A stretch of 39,163 nt of DNA from Spirochaetales bacterium (lineage in GTDB: Bacteria; Spirochaetota; Spirochaetia; UBA9216), in assembly GCA_016839055.1 (NCBI GenBank), contig JAEKNX010000025.1, positions 1-39,163 on the forward strand, given 5' to 3'. This document shows positions 1-8,384 of the stretch, in pieces. Numbering within the stretch: the first letter of the stretch is position 1; the number at the start of each line of letters is the position of its first letter. Made by a program: the position numbers and the translations under genes. The notes under the pieces are model-generated. The model was not told the DNA's origin. It saw only the letters and a list, made by a program, of their open reading frames with translations, and made no database searches.

Positions 1-78
1 TTTTCTGATTTTTAGACTTAAATTCACCAGGTTTCCGGGAAATTTATCCGGGGGGCGATATAACTTTTCCTATCAATA

Positions 79-303
79 AACATTCCGAACGACGGTGTTC
101 AGTTCATTCCCGGTATGGATGAAGAAATGAAAGCTAAAATCGTTGCCGCCCTCCTTAAGATTGCAGCTACCGATGAAGGCAAAGACGCTCTCAAGACCGC
201 ATACCAGTGGAACGCTCTCGAAGAGCATGACGACACCTTCTACGATCCGTTCAGACAGGTTCTCCAGGCCGCAGGCCTCAGTATCGAAGAACTGAACAAA
301 TAA
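79..303 (+). pseudogene. phnD: 3' remnant of phosphonate-binding protein PhnD
   Basis: The reading frame from about base 79 to the stop at 301-303 matches the C-terminal end of periplasmic phosphonate/phosphite-binding PhnD proteins: an IPNDGVQF strand, then an AYQWNALEEHDDTFYDPF segment ending in a short helix. An in-frame TAA lies at 61-63, and bases 1-78 do not continue the family in any frame, so about three quarters of the gene is missing. The first in-frame ATG (115) lies inside the conserved domain and is not a real start. Its position just before phnC and phnE is the usual phn order. Either the gene was cut by a rearrangement or bases 1-78 are a poor-quality contig edge. Confidence 0.75.
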
Positions 304-330
304 ATTGAAATCAATAAGTTGATTTCAATT
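303..330. repeat. 12-bp perfect inverted repeat behind phnD remnant
   Basis: AATTGAAATCAA at 303-314 and TTGATTTCAATT at 319-330 are perfect reverse complements around a 4-base loop. It follows the phnD stop directly. A weaker hairpin (TGTTTCCTT with AAGGAAGCA, one wobble) follows at about 340-361. These probably shape the mRNA 3' end after a highly expressed binding-protein gene. Confidence 0.5.
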
Positions 331-387
331 CGGAGTTCGATGTTTCCTTAAAAGGAAGCATTAAACATCCACAAAAATATTTTTTAG

Positions 388-419
388 AGGGACTGTCTTA
401 AGTGTGCAGTCCCTTTTTT
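388..419 (+). terminator. Intrinsic terminator or attenuator before phnC
   Basis: An 8-bp stem (AGGGACTG 388-395, CAGTCCCT 407-414) with an 11-base loop is followed by a T run (414-419). The phnC ribosome-binding site GGAGG (420-424) begins right after the T run. This would reduce read-through from phnD into phnC and phnE, the common way of making more binding protein than permease. Confidence 0.7.
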
Positions 420-428
420 GGAGGCCCA

Positions 429-1223
429 ATGCTGGAAATTCGCAACCTCACCAAAATCTATAACGACGGTACCGAAGCACTTAAAAATATCAGCTTCAAA
501 GTCGAAGACGGTGAGTTTCTTGTAATAATAGGTTTATCAGGATCCGGTAAATCCACCCTTCTCAGATGTATAAACAGATTGATCGAGCCGACCGAGGGAG
601 AAATCCTCTGGAACGGAAAAGATATCGCAAAGGCTGACGGAAAGTCTCTCAGGGAAGCCCGCCGCCAGATTGGAATGATCTTCCAGCATTTCAACCTCGT
701 TAAACGGTCAAGCGTAATGACAAACATACTTGCCGGACGCCTCGGCTATGTTAAACCTTCATCGAGTCTACTTCATCACTTTCCGGCTTCCGACAGAAAG
801 AAGGCCTTCGAGGCTATGGAGATGGTTGGGATAACCGACCAGGCCGAGAAACGGGCTGACGAACTATCAGGCGGTCAGCAGCAGAGGGTCGGTATTGCCA
901 GAGCGCTCATGCAGGATCCGTTGATGATCCTGGCAGATGAGCCTGTAGCAAGCCTTGATCCTGTACTTGCTCACTCTATCCTCGGCTACCTCGATGAGAT
1001 AAATAAGAAAAGGGATATTACGATCATGTGCAGTCTTCATTATCTGGATCTTGTTCAGCAGTACTCATCGAGAGTCATAGGACTCAGGGACGGCAACCTC
1101 GTTTATGAAGGCAGCAATGCCGAGATACGCAGGATGACTGATGGTGAGTTTAAGGAGATCTACGGTGAAGAAGCCGTCAGGGTTAACGCCGGCTCGCTAA
1201 CCGGAGGTATTGAAAATGAGTAA
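429..1223 (+). CDS. phnC: Phosphonate ABC importer ATP-binding protein PhnC
   Basis: This 264-residue ATPase would power uptake of phosphonates or phosphite from the cytoplasmic face of the membrane. It shows Walker A GLSGSGKST (about residues 35-43), the Q-loop in IFQHFNLVKR, the signature LSGGQQQR, Walker B LMILADEP and a switch histidine in CSLHYLD. The NLVKR and SSLLHHF segments are typical of PhnC. I start at ATG 429, giving MLEIRNLTKIY, because GGAGG lies at 420-424; the longer frame from 402 would begin inside the terminator hairpin. It overlaps phnE by 8 bases, so translation is coupled. Length is normal for the family. Substrate cannot be read from the ATPase alone; the phnD remnant and phnE support it. 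Confidence 0.9.
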   Translation: MLEIRNLTKIYNDGTEALKNISFKVEDGEFLVIIGLSGSGKSTLLRCINRLIEPTEGEILWNGKDIAKADGKSLREARRQIGMIFQHFNLVKRSSVMTNILAGRLGYVKPSSSLLHHFPASDRKKAFEAMEMVGITDQAEKRADELSGGQQQRVGIARALMQDPLMILADEPVASLDPVLAHSILGYLDEINKKRDITIMCSLHYLDLVQQYSSRVIGLRDGNLVYEGSNAEIRRMTDGEFKEIYGEEAVRVNAGSLTGGIENE

Positions 1224-2724
1224 TGCTCTAAAAACAAGAAAACCCCTGATTCCGCCCCCTGTTGCCGCAGTTATGTCGGCGATAGTACCGGGACTCGGGC
1301 AACTTTTATCATTTAGAGTCAGGCGCGGACTGCTTCTGCTTTTTTCATTTGTCAGTATTGTCGGATTATTCATCTGGAGGCTTACTATACTTGCCCACAG
1401 GGAAGTTACCTTTGGCGATCAATTCGTTAAATCTTTCAGCAGACAGCCTGCATTCGTAATATTTATCTGTGCTTTGGTGGTCGCCTTATGGGTATGGATC
1501 ATTGTCGATGCATATAAAATGGCAAAGGGCAAAAAAGATAAGGGTGCCGGAATATTTGCTCTTGTGCTTGTCCTCTTCTTTTCACTCGGCTGGCAGATAA
1601 GCGAAATTAACGTTTACAAGATGGTTAAGGAATTTCCTGAAGCATGGCCTCCGCTGTCGCGTATTCTCTGGCCCTGGGAAGCCGCGGTTACCCGCGACAC
1701 CTCATCGGTTGAAGCCGAGGCAGCAATACTTGCTGATGATTCAGTCAACCCTCCGGCAGCACCTGAATACATCGAAGGCAAACCATATTTAAAATCAACA
1801 CCGACTTTTGGAAACATGTCGACACTCGATAAAAAAAATCTGGCTGTGAAGGGCTCGGTCCTTCATCTTGAAGGCAGCGGCTTCGAACCCGACACCCTGA
1901 CCTATATCTTCTGGGAGGACTCTATCGGAAATGAGTTCCGGCCCCGGCAGGACGGTGATTATGTAAGCTTTGTGACTGATGCTGACGGAAGCTTTGTTTT
2001 TGACCTCGTCATGCCGTACCGCCTGACGCCGCCGAGCGCCGTCGGGCAACAGATTCATCACGTTCACGTACGACAGACCTCGGATGTCGGCCCTTTAAAA
2101 GCGAGTGAGCCTCTCAAGCTTACAATTGTACTGATGCTTGAGACCATCTTTATGGGAATGATGGCGACCTTCTTCGGTATTATACTCGCCATTCCATTAA
2201 GTTTTCTCGCGGCCCGCAACATGATGTCCGGGTCATGGATTACAATGGCTATTTACTGGATTATCAGGACGATTTTCAATATAACACGCTCGATCGAGCC
2301 GATGATCTGGGCACTCATCGCTGTTGTCTGGGTAGGACTAGGTCCCTTTGCGGGTATCATTGCCCTTACAATCCACACAATCGCCGCACTCGGCAAATTG
2401 TATTCGGAATCGATCGAGAGTATCGACCCGGGTCCAATTGAGGCAATACAGGCAACGGGAGCTAACAAACTGCAGACAATAATGTTTGCCGTTGTTCCGC
2501 AGATGATTCCGCCATTCGTATCATTTACAATCTACCGCTGGGACATCAACGTCCGTATGTCCACCGTTATAGGTATGGTCGGCGGAGGCGGTATAGGATT
2601 CCTTCTCGTTCAGTACATCAGACTCCTGGACTACAAGTCAGCTGGAATTGCAGTATGGTTTATAGCCGTAACAGTCGCAATCCTTGACTATGTAAGTTCG
2701 AAGATCAGAGAGAAGTTTATTTAA
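1216..2724 (+). CDS. phnE: Phosphonate ABC permease PhnE, long form with extracytoplasmic insert
   Basis: The C-terminal half (about residues 300-502) is a PhnE/binding-protein-dependent permease, with several membrane helices and the ATPase-docking EAA loop EAIQATGANKLQ near residue 409, followed by the GMVGGGGIGFLLVQYIR segment typical of PhnE. The protein is about twice the usual length (250-280). The extra N-terminal part has a PGLGQ motif near residue 25, about three hydrophobic segments (about 15-55, 75-100, 110-130), then a soluble region (about 180-300) with a GSGFEPDTLTYIFWED stretch resembling an Ig/TIG-like beta fold. Start is ATG 1216, eight bases after GGAGG (1203-1207). It is the last gene of the phn unit, followed by a terminator. 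Confidence 0.85.
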   Translation: MSNALKTRKPLIPPPVAAVMSAIVPGLGQLLSFRVRRGLLLLFSFVSIVGLFIWRLTILAHREVTFGDQFVKSFSRQPAFVIFICALVVALWVWIIVDAYKMAKGKKDKGAGIFALVLVLFFSLGWQISEINVYKMVKEFPEAWPPLSRILWPWEAAVTRDTSSVEAEAAILADDSVNPPAAPEYIEGKPYLKSTPTFGNMSTLDKKNLAVKGSVLHLEGSGFEPDTLTYIFWEDSIGNEFRPRQDGDYVSFVTDADGSFVFDLVMPYRLTPPSAVGQQIHHVHVRQTSDVGPLKASEPLKLTIVLMLETIFMGMMATFFGIILAIPLSFLAARNMMSGSWITMAIYWIIRTIFNITRSIEPMIWALIAVVWVGLGPFAGIIALTIHTIAALGKLYSESIESIDPGPIEAIQATGANKLQTIMFAVVPQMIPPFVSFTIYRWDINVRMSTVIGMVGGGGIGFLLVQYIRLLDYKSAGIAVWFIAVTVAILDYVSSKIREKFI

Positions 2725-2748
2725 CAGTTGATTTTTTTATAAAAGAAA

Positions 2749-2780
2749 GCCCGCAGGGATTGTTCCCGGCGGGCCTTTTT
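2749..2780. terminator. Bidirectional terminator between phnE and the lipoprotein gene
   Basis: GCCCGC (2749-2754) pairs with GCGGGC (2769-2774), followed by TTTTT on the plus strand. The bases before the stem are A-rich on the minus-strand exit side (T-rich when read in that direction), so the hairpin can serve both converging units. Confidence 0.75.
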
Positions 2781-2794
2781 AACTATTTTTTTCT

Positions 2795-4612
2795 TTAAAA
2801 ATATGGAACTAAGGTAGTAGTTGTAGGGATTGTTGTATCACCCAGGCCCAGCTGGGAGGAAGAGTTAGATCCCCAGGCAATGACATCTCCGCTGGCTGAA
2901 ATTCCAAACCTTGAATTACCGGAACACCCGCTCTGATCCCCAAGAGTGGCAATAATACCAATTGAAGCCGGAGTATAATTGAGGTTGGCCGGAACCGCAT
3001 ATTCACTATCATCAGAAGACGATGAACTATCTCCGAGCTGTCCAACACCATTATTCCCCCATGTCATGACTGATCCATCCGACTTTAAAGCCGAAGCATG
3101 ATAAGTTCCTGCGGAGATCTGGACTACGTCATTTAGATACCCGGAAGAGATCTCTACCTGTGTCGGTATCCTTGAATCGGAGAAAGAATCGTTTCCGAGC
3201 TGCCCATAATAATTGTAGCCCCAACTCCAAACAGTGCCGTCGCTTTTCAGGGCCAATGAAAAATTAGTACCAGCTGAGACAGCTGTAACCCCGCTCATAT
3301 CAGAGACTGTCGCCGGGCTGCTGTAAGTTGCGGTCGTTGTTGTGCCGTCTCCCAGTTGCCCAACCTGATTATTTCCGAATGAGACAACCGTTCCGTCCGA
3401 CTTTACTATTAGATAATGTCCTCCTCCCGCCGCAATGTCGATACAGTCTGAAAGATCGGGAATCTGCTGAGGAGTCGAGGTAAGTCCGTTCCCCCACACA
3501 TATACGCTACCGGTTGTATTGAGAGCGAGTGAACCCTCTAGACCTGAGGAAATCTTCGTAATAGAACTAAGCCCCGGTATTACTGTGGGCGTATTCTTAT
3601 CTGCGGTATCAGCACCAAGGCCTAACTCATTCAGACTGTTCTCACCCCAACCCCAAACGCTGCCGTCTACCTTTAATGCAAAGGAGTAATCATCTCCAAT
3701 TTCAGCGGCAGTGACATTCTCAATAGTAATTTTTGTCGGAACAGTCACACTAGTCACTGCCCCGAGCCCGAGCTGTCCTGCTGAACCGCTGCCGCAGGTC
3801 CATAGCTCTCCGTTCTTCTTTACAAAGAGGGTATGCGTTTCTCCGGAGCTTATCGACTTTACAAGAGTTTCGGTATCAAAGGACGTCCCGCCATCTTTTG
3901 TCTCCATGAAAAGCTTCAAGATGTCAATTGGCGAGAGCACTATGTTGTAAACTCTTAAATTGTCCACGGTACCATTCCAACTATATCCACCAGAATTGTT
4001 TCCGCCAATACTAAGTGACTCAAAGATGGAACTTGCAAGATCTCCATCATCACTGTCTGATCCAATATACACACCATCAATATACATCTTAATCCGTGTA
4101 TAGTCGTCTCCTGAATTTATCTTATAAGTATATCCAAGAATCGCTAGGTGATGCCAAGTTTCGTCATTATAATCTCCAATAGCTGTGATCGTGAGGGGAT
4201 ATGAGGCACCTACGTCCATTACAAAGCTTGGACTGTTATCATCGAAATCGACATAATAATCCTCCCCCTTGCCGACAAGACGAGAATAGTAGTCTTGGGA
4301 TTCTGACTGCTTGAACCAGAGAGATATCGTCAGATTAGGATTATCAGCAGACAGGCTGCCAATAATGCCGCAGTCAATGTAAGAATCATCTCCGTAAAGC
4401 GTGTAGGCTGATTCTGCGTCAGCAAAGTGTCCGGCAGTCAGCTCCGCAGATTTTGCTGAAGCATTGTTTATTACATCAGCGCTGTTTTTTGTGTCACCCT
4501 CGAAAGGATAGTAGGCAACAAGCCCCATATACGGATCAATCGGATTCGTAAACTCATGACAGCCGGTAAATACTAAAATTATCAGTGAAAGTGTTATAAT
4601 AAGTTTTTTCAT
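2795..4612 (-). CDS. LamG-domain plus RCC1-repeat surface lipoprotein
   Basis: This 605-residue protein starts with a lipoprotein signal peptide (hydrophobic run then FTGC, lipid-bearing Cys 18). Residues about 33-235 look like a concanavalin/LamG jelly roll, with LTISLWFKQ, the DETWHHLAILG strand and DNLRVYN near the end. From about residue 255 there are seven or so RCC1-type beta-propeller blades, each with a G-DGS-V-WG-N-GQLG pattern. It probably sits on the outer face of a membrane and binds glycans or proteins; no catalytic site is visible. ATG 4612 overlaps the stop of the upstream CsgG/PEGA gene as ATGA, so the two are co-translated. RCC1 propellers occur in many bacterial surface proteins, with no single function. 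Confidence 0.8.
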   Translation of the reverse strand: MKKLIITLSLIILVFTGCHEFTNPIDPYMGLVAYYPFEGDTKNSADVINNASAKSAELTAGHFADAESAYTLYGDDSYIDCGIIGSLSADNPNLTISLWFKQSESQDYYSRLVGKGEDYYVDFDDNSPSFVMDVGASYPLTITAIGDYNDETWHHLAILGYTYKINSGDDYTRIKMYIDGVYIGSDSDDGDLASSIFESLSIGGNNSGGYSWNGTVDNLRVYNIVLSPIDILKLFMETKDGGTSFDTETLVKSISSGETHTLFVKKNGELWTCGSGSAGQLGLGAVTSVTVPTKITIENVTAAEIGDDYSFALKVDGSVWGWGENSLNELGLGADTADKNTPTVIPGLSSITKISSGLEGSLALNTTGSVYVWGNGLTSTPQQIPDLSDCIDIAAGGGHYLIVKSDGTVVSFGNNQVGQLGDGTTTTATYSSPATVSDMSGVTAVSAGTNFSLALKSDGTVWSWGYNYYGQLGNDSFSDSRIPTQVEISSGYLNDVVQISAGTYHASALKSDGSVMTWGNNGVGQLGDSSSSSDDSEYAVPANLNYTPASIGIIATLGDQSGCSGNSRFGISASGDVIAWGSNSSSQLGLGDTTIPTTTTLVPYF

Positions 4613-6348
4613 TTTACAGTCCTCGCTCTAAGTTCTGCGATTTCCAAATCAAGTGCATTCATGGATTCAATCATAGGGCTTACGTCGGGCCCGGAATTGA
4701 AAGCCAACGGAGAAAGAACCGTGAACACGATCCCTACTCCACCTGCTACCAGAAATGTTATATCAAGCTGCTGGACTTCAGTCCTCTTTGCCAGTGCTAC
4801 AGTCGGGTCTGTAGTTTCCGTGTACTCGGTAAATGCAGCAACAGCCATGAAGTAGCTTATTCCCGAGGTTATAAGCCCCGCCCCACCGGCACCCAGACAA
4901 AGCCATCCCAGAGTATCATTGGCTGCCCTCTCTCCTGCGACAAGGTCATAGGAGGCCTGAACACCTGCACGCTGCCCCTCAAGTTCCGTTAGTCTCTCAA
5001 GATTCAGCAGGAACTTATACTGCATGTAGGCGCTGCCGTGGAGATCACCCAGGTCAGTATTCAATTTTGGGAAATCATGCTGGGAGGCTCTGAGATCTCT
5101 TTGTAGTAGTTCAATCTCATCTATGACCATCTTGCTCATAACTGGTGATTCGGATGCATTTCCAAGCTTGAGTTCAGCAGCATCATAACGTGATGTAAAA
5201 TATTTCTCTTCAAGTGCTCGCACCGTTTTTAAAGCCGGACTGAAATTAGTAGTGCGTCCCTTTGAGATATCTATTTCCTCTTTATAGGTTTCATACCGTC
5301 CGCCGACAACACTTATGGAATAACTTCCGGCCCAAAGATTAAGACGCCCGTTTCCACGAACAGAATAACTTTCTTCTCTGGAAGTAAGATCCGCCCTGAC
5401 ACCGTTAGGAAGCTGATAAGTTATAGTTCCGTAAGGCCGGGGATATGCATCGATCTTGGTACTGACACCATTCTCGACCTCTATATCGCCCTTCCAGAGG
5501 CTGTCGGAGCCTCTTAGTTCGACTTTATGGTTTCCAACGGCTATCCTTTCAAAAAAGCCGGTGCCGAGAGGCCCGAGCTTCCGTCCGTCAAGGTAGACAT
5601 CAACATTGCGGCTGCTTGATTTAATGAAAAGATTTCCATACATTTCTTCAAGCGAAAGTGATATCCGGCCGGTCTCTGCCGAAATCGTAACATCCTTAAC
5701 TCCATACAGGTTGCCTTTTTTTGCCTCTATTCTAATAGTTCCGATCGGAATACGGCTGATTAAATCAGGACTGACACCCTTTTTTGCACCATTTATATAT
5801 ATATCCGCCCCTGACGGAACAGTTTCTATTAAAACCTCACCGAAATCTTCGGCTATGCGTACATTGCTTCCCGAACTGAAAGTCAGGCCGGCAAGCTTGA
5901 ATGCCAGAAGTTCGGTTGCCTTTGTCATATCAGCCATGTTTGCCGCTTCAACATTGTCCGCTTTCACATTGCTGCCCTGGGCAACATCGATTATCTTCGC
6001 GTTCAGAATATATTTTCCCCCGATAACAGACAAATCACCGAGTATTATCTGCTCAGCCGCGAGTAATTCACCGAACTCGATAGCACATGCCTCGTCAGTA
6101 CAGCCCGACATCGAATAGGCCTGAGCATCTATGATCTCTTTTACCTGATTCTGCTCTATTACAAAAAAACTGTCGGTCTTCACAAGTGCTGTTTCAAAAA
6201 GCCCTGTCAGAACCTGAGCATCATTTTCCGAGACACCGATCGCATTGAAAGGAACCACGGCTATTCTGGGATTATCAATCGCAAAAGCAGGTACCACAAG
6301 CAGTGCTAATAATAGAAATAATAGATTTTTTTTCATTCGTTTTAACAT
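4609..6348 (-). CDS. CsgG-like and PEGA-domain envelope protein
   Basis: A signal peptide (LLFLLLALLVVPAFA) is followed by a CsgG/TolB-type domain (about residues 25-155: RIAVVPFNAIGV, LFETALVKTDSFFVIE, then LAAEQIILGDLSVIGGKY), which assembles lipoprotein-linked envelope complexes in other bacteria. At least two PEGA beta domains follow (about 165-310, e.g. VLIETVPSGADIYINGAKKG). Near the C-terminus are two hydrophobic helices (about 480-505 and 530-555), giving a membrane-anchored protein of 579 residues. I choose ATG 6348 because AGGGG lies just upstream; 6363 and 6336 are alternatives. Such proteins are common in spirochaetes. Role unproven; the coupled lipoprotein downstream is a likely partner. 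Confidence 0.75.
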   Translation of the reverse strand: MLKRMKKNLLFLLLALLVVPAFAIDNPRIAVVPFNAIGVSENDAQVLTGLFETALVKTDSFFVIEQNQVKEIIDAQAYSMSGCTDEACAIEFGELLAAEQIILGDLSVIGGKYILNAKIIDVAQGSNVKADNVEAANMADMTKATELLAFKLAGLTFSSGSNVRIAEDFGEVLIETVPSGADIYINGAKKGVSPDLISRIPIGTIRIEAKKGNLYGVKDVTISAETGRISLSLEEMYGNLFIKSSSRNVDVYLDGRKLGPLGTGFFERIAVGNHKVELRGSDSLWKGDIEVENGVSTKIDAYPRPYGTITYQLPNGVRADLTSREESYSVRGNGRLNLWAGSYSISVVGGRYETYKEEIDISKGRTTNFSPALKTVRALEEKYFTSRYDAAELKLGNASESPVMSKMVIDEIELLQRDLRASQHDFPKLNTDLGDLHGSAYMQYKFLLNLERLTELEGQRAGVQASYDLVAGERAANDTLGWLCLGAGGAGLITSGISYFMAVAAFTEYTETTDPTVALAKRTEVQQLDITFLVAGGVGIVFTVLSPLAFNSGPDVSPMIESMNALDLEIAELRARTVK

Positions 6349-6398
6349 ACTTCCCCTGAACATATAATTTTTATTTTTAGAAATACGAAATCATAGAA

Positions 6399-6428
6399 AG
6401 TATATCATGAGACCCTTAGAGCACTCAA
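6399..6428 (-). promoter_or_regulatory. Candidate sigma-70-type promoter for the CsgG/PEGA operon
   Basis: On the minus strand TTGAGT (6428-6423) and TATACT (6404-6399) are 18 bases apart and lie about 50 bases before ATG 6348. Good consensus match; not otherwise supported. Confidence 0.45.
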
Positions 6429-6483
6429 TTTATTTAAATTTATTTTTTAAGATTTTGCAGGGATCGCAGCGAAAGATATCTAT

Positions 6484-6818
6484 TTAACCGGAATTCCCTG
6501 CTCGTCTCCAGCCATAAACAATAATTGTATTCTTAAAAACATCAGCACGAACATCATGAAAACCGCGGCGCTTGAGTAAATCAACGTATTCATCCCGGTT
6601 CTTGAATTTCACAAAATCATACCAGCTTGTCCCCTCCCTGGGAAAAGCGTTCATAATAAAAAAAACACCGTTATTATTCAATACACGGGAAATTTCGGCT
6701 AATGATTTATCATAATCATCCCAGAAATTTATCGTATCGAAGGCTGTTAAAATATTGAAATAATTATCCGGATAAGGAATTTCAGATACCCCGTACTGAC
6801 AACTTAATATGCGAAAAG
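6484..6818 (-). pseudogene. 3' half of a SAM-dependent methyltransferase cut by an IS element
   Basis: The minus-strand frame runs without a stop from the IS boundary (6818) to the stop at 6484, about 111 codons. It matches the second half of class I SAM methyltransferases: EIPYPDNYFNILTAFDTIN (the acidic strand 4 region), then a FWDDYDKSLAEISRVLNNNG segment and GVFFIMNAF. The SAM-binding glycine loop is missing because the frame is interrupted by the IS end. The missing 5' half is not found on the far side of the IS. The gene is therefore dead. An internal ATG at 6681 could suggest a 65-residue protein, but it lies mid-domain. Confidence 0.75.
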
Positions 6819-6838
6819 TAAATTAAGTCTAAAAGGGA
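6819..6838 (+). repeat. Left terminal inverted repeat of the IS
   Basis: TAAATTA, three variable bases, then CTAAAAGGGA. This matches the reverse complement of 8068-8087 at 17 of 20 positions by eye. Confidence 0.7.
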
Positions 6839-6985
6839 TGCATCGATATGGTACTTCCTGCAGTTTTGCACCGGTGTTGATATCTGATAAACAGATTTTT
6901 CTAAGTCAAAAATGAAATATTTTGGATTTCATCAAGATGAGGATATACCTCGCCTATGGGAATGAAGAAATATTTCTATATTAGA

Positions 6986-8023
6986 TCAGCTGGCCCGGTA
7001 ATAGTGGTTGTGCAGTCCAAAGAGAATAGGTTTTTTCTTAATCGTTCCGGAAACATCAGGCGGCTTACCTTCTGGAATAGCTCCAAGGCCTTGATGAGGA
7101 CGAAATTTATTATAATATTCCATGTATGATTTCAAGATATTTCTTAATTGCTTCTCTGAGAAAATAATAAACCAGTCCAGACATTCCTGCCGGATAGATC
7201 TTATAAACCTTTCAGCATATGCATTAAGATTTGGTGAGTAAGGAGTAGTTGCAACTCCTTTGATTTCATATTCTTGATATGGGAAATACTTCAATTCACC
7301 TGAATTATCATGGATTAGATAAGAATCTGGATATAATTGCTCAAAATAACTGAATTGATTTCTTAGAAAGCGGATATTCGGATTCTGGGTAACATTATAA
7401 TGGACAATTTTCCTGCTCTTGAGCTCAATAATAAAGAAAACATAAAACCTCTTGAATCCAAAGGTATCAACAGTAAAGAAATCACAGGCGAATAATGATT
7501 GCCAATGAGCTTTCAGAAATTTACTCCATGAGTAATTGGGTTTTATCTCGCCTGATTTCCGGTAATCTTGTATTACTTTCCTGATGGTCTCTCTGGATAT
7601 ATCGATAGAAATCTTTGATAGCTCATCTTGAATGCGTTTGCAGCCCCAGAGGTAATTGTCAATTTTCATATCCCGGATTAAAAGCTTCATTGCCTTTGTT
7701 ATCGGAGGCCTTCCTCGCTTTTTGGTTTTCTTACTATCAAATGTCCAGTAGTCTTTAATTGCTTTCTTCCATCGGTATAGTATCGTCTCCGGGGTTACCA
7801 AAGTAAAATATCTTCTCGCTTTTGGATTACTTATAAACATTGACCGAATAAACCACTTTTCATGGAGAGAAAATGGCAGATTTATGTTCTTCTCATTAAA
7901 GTATCGTTTGTATCTTTGATTTTCCTGCCAGATTAGGGCAATTTTCGGTATGACTGATTTTCTGTTGATGATATAGAAAAGGGCGAACTCAAGAAGGTGA
8001 AACAATGATTTCAGAAGTAGCAT
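6986..8023 (-). CDS. IS transposase with integrase catalytic core
   Basis: A 345-residue DDE transposase. The N-terminal third is a helix-turn-helix DNA-binding region (TLVTPETILYRWKK, KRGRPPITKAMK). The rve integrase core carries the catalytic acids in FACDFFTVDTFG (first D), LIHDNSGE (second D) and NLNAYAERFIRSIRQECLDW (E), followed by the YYNKFRPHQGLG motif shared by IS3/IS481-type integrases. Length and motifs look complete, so the enzyme may be active. It reads opposite to the flavodoxin stump and in line with the methyltransferase stump. Confidence 0.85.
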   Translation of the reverse strand: MLLLKSLFHLLEFALFYIINRKSVIPKIALIWQENQRYKRYFNEKNINLPFSLHEKWFIRSMFISNPKARRYFTLVTPETILYRWKKAIKDYWTFDSKKTKKRGRPPITKAMKLLIRDMKIDNYLWGCKRIQDELSKISIDISRETIRKVIQDYRKSGEIKPNYSWSKFLKAHWQSLFACDFFTVDTFGFKRFYVFFIIELKSRKIVHYNVTQNPNIRFLRNQFSYFEQLYPDSYLIHDNSGELKYFPYQEYEIKGVATTPYSPNLNAYAERFIRSIRQECLDWFIIFSEKQLRNILKSYMEYYNKFRPHQGLGAIPEGKPPDVSGTIKKKPILFGLHNHYYRAS

Positions 8024-8067
8024 ATTGTTATAATCGGCATGCTAAAAGGTTAGAGAAAATGTAGAAT

Positions 8068-8087
8068 TCCCTTTTAGCGGTAATTTA
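8068..8087 (-). repeat. Right terminal inverted repeat of the IS
   Basis: Read on the minus strand: TAAATTA, CCG, CTAAAAGGGA. It pairs with the left end at 6819-6838 and abuts the flavodoxin remnant at 8088. Confidence 0.7.
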
Positions 8088-8285
8088 TTGTTAGTACGGG
8101 CTCTATATGAAGCTGTAAAAGAGACTGCTGATGAGCTTGTTGGTAGTTGGCCGGCGGACGGATATAGTTTTACTGAATCTAAAGCGATTGTTGATGGTAA
8201 ATTTATCGGGCTTGTTCTTGATGAGGATAACCAGCCAGAGCTGACTGAAGATAGAATTGAGGAATGGACTGCCTGCTTGAAGTAG
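8088..8285 (+). pseudogene. C-terminal remnant of a long-chain flavodoxin
   Basis: The 65-codon frame starts at the IS edge and reads LYEAVKETADELVGSWP, then FTESKAIVDGKFIGLVLDED, then a DRIEEWTACLK ending. This is the last third of bacterial flavodoxins (FldA type), the part around the isoalloxazine-binding loop and final helix. The FMN phosphate loop and N-terminal 100 or so residues are missing, and no proper start is present. In an anaerobe flavodoxin could have been an electron donor to the nitrogenase-like enzyme nearby, but this copy is broken. Confidence 0.75.
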
Positions 8286-8384
8286 AAATCGGATAATAAT
8301 AACTATTCTAATAGCGTCCTGCGGGTTTCTAAGCGCAGATGTTCTTTGGAGAACTAATCCGTTGATCTTTAAGGCGCTTGATTA

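Larger units (their letters stand above)
6819..8087 (-). mobile_element. Insertion sequence with DDE integrase-type transposase
   Basis: An element of about 1.27 kb is bounded by imperfect inverted repeats (6819-6838 and 8068-8087) and contains a single complete transposase gene. The left flank is a methyltransferase remnant and the right flank a flavodoxin remnant, each cut exactly at the element boundary. No target duplication is visible, so the two flanks were probably joined by recombination between two copies or by an IS-mediated deletion. The family is one of the rve-core transposases near IS3/IS481; I cannot assign it more closely. Confidence 0.8.

Noticed and set aside
5606-6118. Plus-strand frame of 170 codons
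   Set aside because: Antisense to the CsgG/PEGA gene, with low-complexity hydrophobic content and no start signal.
6961-6990. Possible further copy of the palindromic repeat inside the IS left end
   Set aside because: Only a TTTCTATATTAGA core matches the weak copy at 36938; too short to claim.
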